From NCBI RefSeq assembly GCF_030164425.1, contig NZ_JASNJD010000008.1:1-64000 (forward strand): 64,000 nt of DNA. The letters are read 5' to 3'. The position numbers were made by a program, and so were the translations under genes. This document shows, in pieces, positions 1 to 7,647 of this stretch. Origin of the DNA: Pseudodonghicola flavimaris. GTDB taxonomy: Bacteria; Pseudomonadota; Alphaproteobacteria; Rhodobacterales; Rhodobacteraceae. Numbering within the stretch: position 1 is the stretch's first letter; each line of letters opens with the position of its first letter. The notes under the pieces were generated by a model. It worked only from the letters and a program-made list of their open reading frames with translations. It was not told the origin of the DNA and made no database searches.

Positions 1-121
1 ATCTCAAGACCACCCTCGAGGCCATCGCCGCCGGCCATCCGCAAGGCCGCATCGACGAACTTCTCCCGTGGAACTTCAAGCCGTCAAGCTGAACCTGAGG
101 TGGGATGCAGCCGCCGCTTAC
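1..121 (+). mobile_element. Right end of an IS66-family insertion sequence (partial)
   Basis: The window opens inside an insertion sequence. It contains the last 29 codons of an IS66-type transposase followed by a terminal repeat whose inward reading from base 121 is GTAAGCGGCGGCTGCATCCC. IS66 elements characteristically begin with GTAA and end with its complement. The left end and most of the element lie before the window. IS66 elements normally duplicate 8 bp of target, so bases 122-129 (ATTCATCT) are the expected duplication, which can be tested at the other end. Confidence 0.75.
3..92 (+). CDS. IS66 family transposase, C-terminal fragment
   Basis: This is the 3' end of an open frame that enters from the left edge and stops with TGA at 90-92. 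The visible tail includes GRIDELLPWNF, which is the characteristic C-terminal motif of IS66 TnpC transposases (RIDELLPWN-type ending). The catalytic DDE residues lie outside the window, so integrity of the enzyme cannot be judged. The stop lies 29 bp inside the terminal inverted repeat end, the usual IS66 arrangement. Confidence 0.75.
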   Translation, partial: LKTTLEAIAAGHPQGRIDELLPWNFKPSS

Positions 122-184
122 ATTCATCTCATCAACTAAAGAGTTGATCCTAGAAAAGTGCTCTCGAAGCTCATCCGGCAGCAT
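122..184 (-). pseudogene. 5' stub of a gene coupled to the DUF262 gene, cut by IS66
   Basis: On the minus strand the DUF262 stop codon TAA (186-184) overlaps an ATG (184-182), giving a TAATG junction. The new frame runs 21 codons, beginning MLPDELREHF and ending VDEMN, up to base 122, exactly where the IS66 terminal repeat begins. The perfect fit of the break to the IS end indicates that insertion disrupted a translationally coupled second gene. DUF262 genes are often next to MAE_28990-type HEPN or other nuclease-like partners, but 21 residues are too few to identify the partner. Confidence 0.6.
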
Positions 185-1248
185 TAGATAATCTGCTTTG
201 CTATCTCTATTCTTTTTTGAACCATGAGGGTGTCAGTGGTTCCGCCTGTTATCCGCTCGAGGAATGCCGCATTATTCAAGAGGGCTTCATAACCCACTTT
301 AAGCCTAGTTCCGTCAATCGAGGGGTCTTCGAGCAAGGTTACCATCACGGCTTCTAGAACGGCGGAGTTTATCACGCCCTTTGGTCGAAATGGCTTGGGG
401 ATATTAATATTTACAAGCGCCGCAACGACTGGGAAGCGTTCGAAGAACTCCAGATCAGAATCAGATTCAAAATCTCTATTCTGCTTCATGAACTTATTCA
501 AATGGCTAAGCATTGGCTTCTCGTACTCAGTCCACCTGTGATAAAGGGACAAAAGGCGCAAAACTAGCTCTACATCTTTCTGGTTTTTATCTGGCTTCTT
601 CAAGCCAAGGATGTTTTGCCAGTCCTCATTCTCATTGAGCTCCCAAAGCCGGTCAACGATTTCACCTCGATACACGGCGTTTCTGATTTCTTGTGGTTTA
701 AGCTGCGTTCCACCCGTGTTGAGCCTTTCGAAAATATGGAAAACGCTATCGCCGCTGCCGCTTGGTGTTAGCTGGCGGATATTAATTGCCCTCAAGGTGG
801 AGTTTCTTAGTTTTCGTTGATATTTAGGGGGGAGATCATCAAACCGCTTCCCGTTAAATTCCGATCTCTCGGACAACCCTTTGAGGCGGAATACTTTTCG
901 GTTTCCTTTGTCATCGGGCTCCCCGAAATACCCCTCAATAAAATACTTGACTGACATCAGTCTTTGCTGGCCATCTATGACCTCAAGCTCCCCCTCATCA
1001 TTCTCGTAAAGAAAAACTTGCGGAACAGGAAGTCCCATCAGGAAAGACTCAATCAGTCTTGATGATTGCTCAATCTTCCAGACGAATTTTCTCTGGTAGA
1101 ATGGAACGACGATGTCGCCGCGTTCAATTTGCGAAGATAGAAGTTCCAAAGATGGGTCTGATGGAGCAACGGAGATATCGAATTCAACATATGGCTGATC
1201 ATCATTTTCTTCGACTACTTCGAGAAGTGCGTCATCTTCCTCAGCCAC
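184..1248 (-). CDS. DUF262 (GmrSD/ParB-fold) domain protein
   Basis: This 354-residue protein starts with GTG behind TTGAGGTGAATA, a good ribosome site. It carries the hallmarks of the DUF262 family, a ParB/sulfiredoxin-like nucleotidase fold also forming the N-terminal half of GmrSD type IV restriction enzymes: YQRKFVW at 51-57, IDGQQRL at 91-97 and FERLNTGGTQL at about 173-183. It lacks the C-terminal DUF1524 HNH nuclease domain of GmrSD, so any nuclease activity would have to come from a partner; the adjacent downstream gene is broken by IS66. Base composition is clearly poorer in G and C than most of the window, suggesting horizontal acquisition. A role in phage or foreign-DNA defence is inference. 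Confidence 0.8.
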   Translation of the reverse strand: MAEEDDALLEVVEENDDQPYVEFDISVAPSDPSLELLSSQIERGDIVVPFYQRKFVWKIEQSSRLIESFLMGLPVPQVFLYENDEGELEVIDGQQRLMSVKYFIEGYFGEPDDKGNRKVFRLKGLSERSEFNGKRFDDLPPKYQRKLRNSTLRAINIRQLTPSGSGDSVFHIFERLNTGGTQLKPQEIRNAVYRGEIVDRLWELNENEDWQNILGLKKPDKNQKDVELVLRLLSLYHRWTEYEKPMLSHLNKFMKQNRDFESDSDLEFFERFPVVAALVNINIPKPFRPKGVINSAVLEAVMVTLLEDPSIDGTRLKVGYEALLNNAAFLERITGGTTDTLMVQKRIEIAKQII

Positions 1249-1602
1249 TATTCACCTCAAAAGTGCATTTCATAAGGATTGCCTCTCGCTGAAGGTAAGA
1301 CTTTATGTGGGACACATGCAAGCCCCCTCGCGGAGCGCCTATACACGCATGTATGCGAAGTAGTGGGTGTCAAGAGAAGTAGCTAGGCTGCGTCTTCGAC
1401 AAGGCGGCTCGCCCGGCGCATCTGGCCAACGTCCGCTTCGTTGCGCGGTGCTGCCGTTCGTGCAGGACGCAGCGAACTTCCGCTCCCCGCCCTTCGTTCT
1501 AGTGCGACTTGCCTTTCCGAATTGAGCATTCTGGCCCGAGAAGCGATGGAAACACGCCCTCATGCGGTTATCCCCGAAGCGGATGCCCCGTCCCGAAAGC
1601 CG
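1249..1602. other. Non-coding stretch between DUF262 and core DNA
   Basis: No convincing gene is seen here. The first 90 bases are AT-richer and hold the DUF262 ribosome site and presumably its promoter. A short palindrome, CGCAT-GT-ATGCG, lies near 1347-1358. The remainder returns to high GC and looks like transition into core sequence. Open frames in it have no recognisable protein features. Confidence 0.5.
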
Positions 1603-2607
1603 TCACCGCATCCAGAACCCGTTCGCCTTGATCCTGTTGCGGATCGCCTGTTCCTTGCGGGGCAGGTTGTCCCGGTCGAACAGCGCCCGCACCTTGGTGC
1701 CGCGGCCCTGATAGATCAGCCGCTTGATCGGTTCGTATTGCTTCAGCACCTTCTTGATCCGGTTCGGTGCCGTGACCGTTTCCAGCACCTCGACCACCCG
1801 GTCGCTTTCGCGGGCGTAGAGCAGTGGGAACAGCCTGTAGTGGCAGCTGACCGACCCGTCGAGATAGCCCTGCGGCAGCGCATCGCGGCTGCCGCCGAAG
1901 GAATGGATCACCAGCGGCAGCGCCACCTGGTCCAGCCAGGGATCTAGGCTCTGGCCGGCCAGTTCCACCGGCGGATCGTCGCGGATCGACAGCGCGTATT
2001 CGCGGAACCTCTCCCCGAACAGCCTGGGGCAGCGGTAATAGAACCAGCCGGCGTTGAAATAGAGATAGCGCTCCCAGTATTCGTCCGGCTGGTTGAGGTC
2101 GAGGCTGCTGTCGAAATCCAGCCCGAAGCGGTCGTAGAGCGATTTCCAGATACCGCCGTAGCCGGGGCCATAGAGCGTCGGTTCGGGCCAGGTGCCCTCA
2201 CGCCGCAGCGAGGCGGCGGGGCGGTCGAAATCGAAGGGCACATCGGCAAGCTCGCCGGTGATCAGCGTGTCGGTGTCGAAGAAGACGAAGGGTTCGCCCG
2301 CGGGCAGGGCGGCCAGCGCCTCGATCTTGTTGCCCTGGGGATAGCTCTCGCCGAAGGCGCGGCATTCGAATGGCAGGATCTCGGCCCCGAGGTCGTCCAG
2401 CGCCTGCAGCACCGGGGCGTTGCGGATGGCCGGATCGCCGGACCACAGCGGCCCGGGTTGCGGCACCGCGACGAACAGGCGACCGGCGAAGCCTGGGCTC
2501 ATCGCCCGCAGCGCGGCGGCGAACAGCACCGCCTCATATTGCAGCCGGCCGGACTGGCCGACGATCAGAATATTGAACCCTTGGCGGGATGCGGGATTAT
2601 TTGCCAT
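1603..2607 (-). CDS. Glycosyltransferase-like protein of unknown specificity
   Basis: The frame extends well upstream, but the credible protein starts at the ATG at 2607 and has 334 residues. The N-terminus (FNILIVGQSGRLQYEAVLFAA) looks like a nucleotide-sugar binding strand-loop. FFDTDTLITGEL, with DTD at 111-113, is a typical DxD metal/sugar-nucleotide motif of GT-A glycosyltransferases. Later aromatic segments (YFNAGWFYYRCPRLFG) match the FNxGxF pattern seen in GT8-like enzymes. No signal peptide or membrane helix is visible, so it probably works in the cytoplasm or loosely at the membrane. The acceptor is unknown. It is divergent from the repeat protein gene at 2728. Confidence 0.6.
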   Translation of the reverse strand: MANNPASRQGFNILIVGQSGRLQYEAVLFAAALRAMSPGFAGRLFVAVPQPGPLWSGDPAIRNAPVLQALDDLGAEILPFECRAFGESYPQGNKIEALAALPAGEPFVFFDTDTLITGELADVPFDFDRPAASLRREGTWPEPTLYGPGYGGIWKSLYDRFGLDFDSSLDLNQPDEYWERYLYFNAGWFYYRCPRLFGERFREYALSIRDDPPVELAGQSLDPWLDQVALPLVIHSFGGSRDALPQGYLDGSVSCHYRLFPLLYARESDRVVEVLETVTAPNRIKKVLKQYEPIKRLIYQGRGTKVRALFDRDNLPRKEQAIRNRIKANGFWMR

Positions 2608-2727
2608 AGTTTTTCCTGCCGCGCCGGTATTTCTGCGGCGACTGCCTGTTTTGACTATAGGGGGTGAGGGCGTCTCCCTAAACCCCGCAAACGCATGATT
2701 TTGAGGTCGGATTTCGGGAGGATCACG

Positions 2728-3387
2728 ATGTTGGACATTATTCTGTTTCTGGTTGCCGCCGCCGCGCAGGCGGCGGGGCAGGACGTGCCCCCGCCACGGG
2801 CGAGCGCCGTCCCCGGGATCGCGCCCCCGAGCTTTCTGGCGATCGATGTCGCACAGGCCCCCGCATCTGTGGCGCCCCCCAGTTTCCTGAGCCCGACGCC
2901 CGCCCAGAGCGCGCAGGGAGAGGCGCCGCCCAGCTTCCTCGCCCCGGCGCCGGCGCAGCAGGGAGCCACGGCGCCACCGGTATTCCTCGCCCCAGATCCG
3001 TCGGGGCTGGTGGCGGAGCCGCAGGTGCCCAGCGGCCAGTTCACCACCGCGGTGGAGGTCAAGCCGATCCTGACCTTGACCCGGGCGAATTGGGTGGCGC
3101 TGCGCGCATATGACGGGCAGGATCTTCTCTATCTGACCCAATTGCTGTCCTGGCGCTGCGGCCTCCTGCAGATCCGGCTGGGGATCAACGGCGGACCGCT
3201 GCAGGTCTTTCCGCTGCCGCCCTGCCATCTGGACACCGCCGCGCCCAATGCGGTGACAGACGGCGACGGGCCGATCTACCTCAGCTATCCGCTCGGCGCG
3301 GTGCAGAGCGTCGAGGTCGAACTGACCTATGACGATCTGACCACCGACCGCGCTGGTTTCCCGCGGTCCAGCGTGCTGATGCCCTGA
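2728..3387 (+). CDS. Exported protein with 17-residue APPSFL repeats
   Basis: I chose the ATG at 2728 because GGGAGG lies just before it and the resulting N-terminus (MLDIILFLVAAAAQAAGQ) is a signal peptide; an upstream start at 2695 would bury it. The 219-residue protein then shows four copies of APPSFL/APPVFL at residues 32, 49, 66 and 82, a regular spacing of 16-17, in a Pro/Ala-rich linker. The C-terminal half (about 100-219) is a globular domain with TAVEVKPIL and a single Cys pair, function unknown. The repeats could be a wall- or envelope-spanning tether or a docking array. No family was recognised. Confidence 0.6.
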   Translation: MLDIILFLVAAAAQAAGQDVPPPRASAVPGIAPPSFLAIDVAQAPASVAPPSFLSPTPAQSAQGEAPPSFLAPAPAQQGATAPPVFLAPDPSGLVAEPQVPSGQFTTAVEVKPILTLTRANWVALRAYDGQDLLYLTQLLSWRCGLLQIRLGINGGPLQVFPLPPCHLDTAAPNAVTDGDGPIYLSYPLGAVQSVEVELTYDDLTTDRAGFPRSSVLMP

Positions 3388-3435
3388 TCGGCGCCCCGCG
3401 TCGGGGTCTGTCGCGACCGCCTGCCTGTTTTAGCA

Positions 3436-3462
3436 GCAGCTCGCCGGAGAGGCTGCATTTTT
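3436..3462 (+). terminator. Probable rho-independent terminator after the repeat protein
   Basis: GCAGCTC (3436-3442) pairs with GAG-G-CTGC (3449-3456, one bulged G) around a six-base loop and is followed by ATTTTT. It lies 49 bp after the stop of the APPSFL-repeat gene and before the preT control region. Confidence 0.5.
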
Positions 3463-3512
3463 CTGCCCGCCGGCAAATTTTACCAATTGATAAAAAATAT
3501 GGCTGTGTCAGT

Positions 3513-3528
3513 CTGACCAAAAGATCAA
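3513..3528 (+). promoter_or_regulatory. Candidate RutR-type operator before preT
   Basis: CTGACCAAAAGATCAA matches the E. coli RutR consensus TTGACCA-NN-TGGTCAA at 11 of 14 defined positions, and it sits 17 bp before the preT ATG, just upstream of the ribosome site CAGGGAGA. RutR is a TetR-family regulator that responds to uracil and controls pyrimidine degradation, which is what preT/preA do. The match was made by eye; no regulator gene is in the window. Confidence 0.45.
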
Positions 3529-3544
3529 AACAGGGAGACACCCA

Positions 3545-4882
3545 ATGGCGAATGGCCATCAGGCATCCGGGGTCGTGGCGCAGCGCCTGGCGCCCGAGGA
3601 GATTGCCGCCAATTTTTCCGATCTGCACGCGCCGCTGGCGCCGCATGAGGCCGCTGTGGCAGCGGACCGGTGCTATTTCTGCTATGACGCGCCCTGCGTG
3701 ACCGCCTGTCCGACCGACATCGATATCCCGATGTTCATCCGTCAGATCCAGACCGGCCACCCGGAAGCGGCGGCGAAGACGATCTTCGATCAGAACATCC
3801 TGGGAGGCATGTGCGCCCGGGTCTGCCCGACCGAGACCCTGTGTGAACAATCCTGCGTGCGCGAAACTGCCGAGGGCAACCCGGTGGAGATCGGCCGACT
3901 GCAGCGCTATGCCACCGATCAGCTGATGGCTGCGGAGGTGCATCCCTTCTCCCGCGCGGCGGCGACCGGCAAGACCGTGGCGGTGGTAGGTGCGGGGCCG
4001 GCAGGGCTCTCCTGTGCGCATCGTCTGGCGATGCTGGGCCATGACGTCACCGTCTTCGATGCCCGCCCCAAGGCCGGTGGCCTGAACGAATATGGCATCG
4101 CCGCTTACAAGAGCACCGAGGATTTTGCCGCGAAAGAGGTGGAGTGGCTGCTGAAGATCGGCGGCATCACGCTGGAGGCCGGCAAATCGCTGGGGGCGGA
4201 ACTGACGCTCGCCGCGCTGCAGGCCGACTACGACGCGGTGTTCCTCTCCATTGGTCTGGCCGGGGTCAATGCATTGCGCCTGGCGCAGGAGGAGATGCCC
4301 GGTGTTCTGGACGCGGTGGCCTTTATCGCCGAGCTGCGCCAGGCCGAAGACAAGGGCGCGCTGCCGGTGGGGCGCAATGTGGTGGTGATCGGTGGCGGCA
4401 TGACCGCGATCGACGTCGCGGTGCAGGCGAAACTTCTGGGGGCGGAGAATGTCACCATCGCCTATCGCCGCGACCGCGCCGCGATGCCGGCCAGCCGGTT
4501 CGAACAGGATCTGGCCGCCAGCCACGGGGTCAAGCTGATGTTCAACGTGATGCCGACGGCGATCCTGGGCGATGGCGCGGTGACCGGGATCGAGCTGGAA
4601 TACACCCGTATTCACGACGGCCGGGTCACCGGCACCGGCGAAAAGCTGACGCTGGCGGCGGATCAGATCTTCAAGGCCATCGGCCAGACGCTGGAAGGCG
4701 TGCCCGAAGGTCTCGCCATCGTCGGGGGCAAGCTGGCGGTGACCGGGCCGGGCCGCACCAGTCTGGACGGGGTCTGGGCCGGCGGCGACTGCGCCAGCGG
4801 TGGTGAGGATTTGACCGTTACCGCCGTTGCCGAAGGCCGCGATGCGGCGATGGATATCCATTCGACGCTGACTTCATGCTAG
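3545..4882 (+). CDS. preT: NAD-dependent dihydropyrimidine dehydrogenase subunit PreT
   Basis: PreT is the NADH-oxidising, FAD-containing half of the bacterial dihydropyrimidine dehydrogenase that reduces uracil and thymine in the reductive pyrimidine degradation pathway. The 445-residue protein has two N-terminal iron-sulfur cysteine groups (C43, C46, C51, C55 and C90, C94, C100, C104), an FAD Rossmann motif VGAGPAG at 148-154 and an NAD site IGGGMTA at about 282-288, closing with the GDCASGGEDLT FAD-binding segment. This is the normal glutamate-synthase-small-subunit-like architecture. The ATG follows CAGGGAGACACCC. Its partner preA lies 1.3 kb downstream, separated by a glycosyltransferase gene, which is unusual. 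Confidence 0.95.
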   Translation: MANGHQASGVVAQRLAPEEIAANFSDLHAPLAPHEAAVAADRCYFCYDAPCVTACPTDIDIPMFIRQIQTGHPEAAAKTIFDQNILGGMCARVCPTETLCEQSCVRETAEGNPVEIGRLQRYATDQLMAAEVHPFSRAAATGKTVAVVGAGPAGLSCAHRLAMLGHDVTVFDARPKAGGLNEYGIAAYKSTEDFAAKEVEWLLKIGGITLEAGKSLGAELTLAALQADYDAVFLSIGLAGVNALRLAQEEMPGVLDAVAFIAELRQAEDKGALPVGRNVVVIGGGMTAIDVAVQAKLLGAENVTIAYRRDRAAMPASRFEQDLAASHGVKLMFNVMPTAILGDGAVTGIELEYTRIHDGRVTGTGEKLTLAADQIFKAIGQTLEGVPEGLAIVGGKLAVTGPGRTSLDGVWAGGDCASGGEDLTVTAVAEGRDAAMDIHSTLTSC

Positions 4883-4888
4883 GTTTCC

Positions 4889-4911
4889 GCGGGGGGAAGC
4901 TGTTCCCCCGC
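4889..4911 (+). other. Strong hairpin between preT and the glycosyltransferase gene
   Basis: GCGGGGGGAA and TTCCCCCGC pair (one bulged G) around a GCTG loop. The stem starts 7 bp after the preT stop. No U-run follows, so it is more likely an mRNA stabilising or partial attenuation element than a full terminator, and preA could still be reached by read-through. Confidence 0.45.
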
Positions 4912-4937
4912 TCTGGACCTGCACGGGAGACTGCATC

Positions 4938-6164
4938 TTGGAGACCATTTTTCTGACGCTGGGGGCGCCCTTTTTTCGCCATGAGGGCCGGCTTTTCATC
5001 GAAGCGCAGACCGCAAGCGGTCTGAAGGCCTGGCAACGGGAATTCTCCAGGGTGATCACCTGCTCGATCTGCCACGCCGGCCCGCCGCCGGCGGGCTGGA
5101 TCGATGCCGAGACGGGGGGGCTTGTCCTGCCGGAATATGAACTGATCGAACTGCCGGATGGCTATCGCATGCCGACCTATGTCAAAACCAGACCGCAGGT
5201 GAAAGCGCTGCTGCGCGACGCGCTCCGGCGTGCCGATTATAGGCTGTTCGCCATTGGCGGCTGGATCGGCGACTGGGGCATCTTCGGCGCCCGGCTGGCC
5301 GCGGCAGAGGGGCTGTCGCATGGCATCTGGTTCGACCGGGTGGAATCTCAGGTCTTTGCCACCACCCATGACGGCTCTCTCAAGGGCCGGCTGCGGGCCT
5401 GGCTGAAATCCCGCATCACCGCCGTGCGCGAGGACGAGGTCCTGGCCAAGGCCGATCTGGCCTTGCTGCACGGGCAGACCGTCTTCGACCAGTTCCGGGA
5501 CAAGACCCGCAACCCGCAGATCGTCGAGGATATCCATCTCGAGGAAAGCGACCGCATCCCGGCGGAGGCGCTGCAGCGCAAGCTCTCCGGCGCGGCGACG
5601 GATGTGCTGAGGATCCGCTATGTCGGGCGGGCCGACCGGATGAAGGGCGGGCTGCTGTGGGTTCAGGCGCTGGAGGCGCTGGCCCGCGCCGGTGTGCCGT
5701 TCGAGGCCGAATGGGCCGGGGACGGGCCGCAGCTGGAGGAGATGCGCCAGCAGGTGGGGCAGGCGGGGTTGGCGGACCGGGTGGTGTTCCACGGTTTCGT
5801 CTCCGACCGCCAGAAGGTCCTGGAGATCCTGCGCGGCGCCCATGTCCTGATGTTCTGCCACATGACGGATGAATCCCCCCGTAACCTGATCGAAGCGCTG
5901 CACGCCGCGACGCCGTTGGTCGGGTTCCGGGATACCTATGCCCAGCGGCTCGTTTCCGAACGGGGCGCGGGATGTCTGGTCGACCGCGGCGATGCGGAGG
6001 CGCTGGCCCGGGCTGTGGCCAGTCTGAATGCCGACCGCGCCGCGCTGCGCGACCTGATCGAAAAGGCCAGCCAATCGGGCCGGCACCTGACGCGAAGCCA
6101 GGTCTTCGCGGATCGGGCAAGAATTGTCAGGGACAACCTGGGATATCGAAGGGAGGCCGCATAG
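4938..6164 (+). CDS. Glycosyltransferase, GT4-like, inserted between preT and preA
   Basis: This 408-residue protein starts with TTG behind CACGGGAGACTGCATC. The C-terminal half has the GT-B nucleotide-sugar binding layout of group 1 (GT4) transferases: RIRYVGRADRMKGGLLWVQALEAL (here residues about 222-245), then WAGDGPQLEEMRQ and VVFHGFVSDRQKVLEIL, then HVLMFCHMTDESPRNLIEALHAATPLVGF, which corresponds to the conserved E-x7-E region. It has no membrane helices. Its stop codon ends one base before the preA ATG, so it is cotranscribed with pyrimidine catabolism, although no functional connection is obvious. The acceptor is unknown. Confidence 0.8.
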   Translation: METIFLTLGAPFFRHEGRLFIEAQTASGLKAWQREFSRVITCSICHAGPPPAGWIDAETGGLVLPEYELIELPDGYRMPTYVKTRPQVKALLRDALRRADYRLFAIGGWIGDWGIFGARLAAAEGLSHGIWFDRVESQVFATTHDGSLKGRLRAWLKSRITAVREDEVLAKADLALLHGQTVFDQFRDKTRNPQIVEDIHLEESDRIPAEALQRKLSGAATDVLRIRYVGRADRMKGGLLWVQALEALARAGVPFEAEWAGDGPQLEEMRQQVGQAGLADRVVFHGFVSDRQKVLEILRGAHVLMFCHMTDESPRNLIEALHAATPLVGFRDTYAQRLVSERGAGCLVDRGDAEALARAVASLNADRAALRDLIEKASQSGRHLTRSQVFADRARIVRDNLGYRREAA

Positions 6165-7472
6165 ATGGCTGATTTGACGACAGAATTTCTGGGCATCAAG
6201 AGCCCCAACCCGTTCTGGCTGGCCTCGGCGCCGCCGACTGACAAGGAATATAACGTGCGCCGCGCCTATGAGGCCGGCTGGGGCGGCGTGGTATGGAAGA
6301 CGCTCGGCGCCGAAGGGCCGCCGGTGGTCAATGTGAACGGCCCGCGCTATGGCGCCATCTACGGCGCCGACCGCCGCCTGCTGGGGCTGAACAACATCGA
6401 GCTGATCACCGACCGGCCCTTGCAGACCAATCTGGAGGAAATCACCCGGGTCAAGAAGGACTATCCCGACCGGGCGCTGATCGTGTCGATCATGGTCCCC
6501 TGCGACGAGGAGAGCTGGAAGGCGATCCTGCCGATGGTCGAGGCCACCGGCGCCGACGGGATCGAGCTGAACTTCGGCTGTCCGCATGGCATGGCGGAAC
6601 GCGGCATGGGCTCGGCCGTCGGTCAGGTGCCGGAGTACATCACCATGGTGACGGAGTGGTGCAAACAGTATTACTCCAAACCGGTGATCGTGAAGCTGAC
6701 GCCGAATATCACCGATATCCGCCGCCCGGCGCAGGCGGCCTTCGCCGGCAATGCCGATGCGGTGTCACTGATCAACACGATCAACTCGATCACCTCGGTC
6801 AACCTGGACATGATGTCGCCGGAACCGATGATCGACGGCAAGGGCACCCATGGCGGCTATTGCGGCCCGGCGGTGAAACCCATCGCGCTGAACATGGTGG
6901 CAGAGATCGCCCGCGATCCGGTCACCCATGGCAAGCCGATCAGCGCCATTGGCGGCATCACCACCTGGCGCGACGCGGCGGAGTTCATGGTGATGGGTGC
7001 CGGCAACGTACAGGTCTGCACCGCTGCCATGACCTATGGGTTCCGCGTGGTGCAGGAGATGATCTCTGGCCTCAGCCAGTGGATGGATGAGAAGGGATAT
7101 ACCTCCACCGCCGATTTCATCGGTGCCGCCGTTCCCAATGTGGTGGACTGGAAGGACCTGAACCTCAATTACATCTCCAAGGCCAAGATCGACCAGGACG
7201 CCTGCATCAAGTGTGGCCGCTGCTATGCAGCCTGCGAGGACACCAGCCACCAGGCAATCTGGATGAAGGAAGACCGGGTGTTCGAGGTCAACGATGCCGA
7301 ATGCGTCGCCTGCAACCTCTGCGTCGATGTCTGCCCGATCGAAGGCTGCATCACCATGGAGCGGGTGGCCCCGGGCCAGGTGGACCTGCGCACGGGCAAG
7401 GTGGTCGAGGAGGAATATGCCAACTGGACCATGCACCCCAACAACCCGATGGCGGTGCAGGCGGCAGAGTAA
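6165..7472 (+). CDS. preA: NAD-dependent dihydropyrimidine dehydrogenase subunit PreA
   Basis: PreA is the catalytic FMN/iron-sulfur subunit that reduces uracil and thymine to their dihydro forms with electrons from PreT. The 435-residue protein begins with a dihydroorotate-dehydrogenase-like TIM barrel (SPNPFWLASAPPT, ELNFGCPHGMAERGMGSAVGQ, AIGGITTWRDAAEFMVMGAGNVQVCTA compressed to the key motifs NFGCPHG and IGGI) and ends in a double 4Fe-4S ferredoxin domain, CIKCGRC and CVACNLCVDVCP, at about 345-400. The ATG immediately follows the stop of the glycosyltransferase gene. Hydantoinase genes that often follow are absent; a terminator comes next. Confidence 0.95.
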   Translation: MADLTTEFLGIKSPNPFWLASAPPTDKEYNVRRAYEAGWGGVVWKTLGAEGPPVVNVNGPRYGAIYGADRRLLGLNNIELITDRPLQTNLEEITRVKKDYPDRALIVSIMVPCDEESWKAILPMVEATGADGIELNFGCPHGMAERGMGSAVGQVPEYITMVTEWCKQYYSKPVIVKLTPNITDIRRPAQAAFAGNADAVSLINTINSITSVNLDMMSPEPMIDGKGTHGGYCGPAVKPIALNMVAEIARDPVTHGKPISAIGGITTWRDAAEFMVMGAGNVQVCTAAMTYGFRVVQEMISGLSQWMDEKGYTSTADFIGAAVPNVVDWKDLNLNYISKAKIDQDACIKCGRCYAACEDTSHQAIWMKEDRVFEVNDAECVACNLCVDVCPIEGCITMERVAPGQVDLRTGKVVEEEYANWTMHPNNPMAVQAAE

Positions 7473-7494
7473 GCCCGTTCGCAATGGAACCGCA

Positions 7495-7527
7495 AACGCG
7501 CAGGTCTCGGCCTGCGCGTTTTGTTTT
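7495..7527 (+). terminator. Rho-independent terminator after preA
   Basis: AACGCGCAGG and CCTGCGCGTT form a perfect 10-bp stem with loop TCTCGG, followed by TTGTTTT. It closes the preT-glycosyltransferase-preA unit. Confidence 0.85.
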
Positions 7528-7647
7528 GTATCAGTGTGTTAAGGGTGATTCATGATGTGTCGCGCAAGGCGGGAGCCGGCTGGGCGGCGAGGCATTCACT
7601 GAACCTTATGCATGAGGATGTTGGTTTAGTGAGCTGTATTTTATTGA

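Noticed and set aside
1336-1600. Open frames on both strands between DUF262 and the glycosyltransferase-like gene
   Set aside because: Arg/Ser/Pro-rich translations without ribosome sites or family features; typical of high-GC non-coding DNA.
2608-3228. N-terminal extension of the glycosyltransferase-like frame to 3228
   Set aside because: It runs through the oppositely oriented APPSFL gene, which has its own ribosome site and signal peptide; the extension translates to repeat-shadow sequence.
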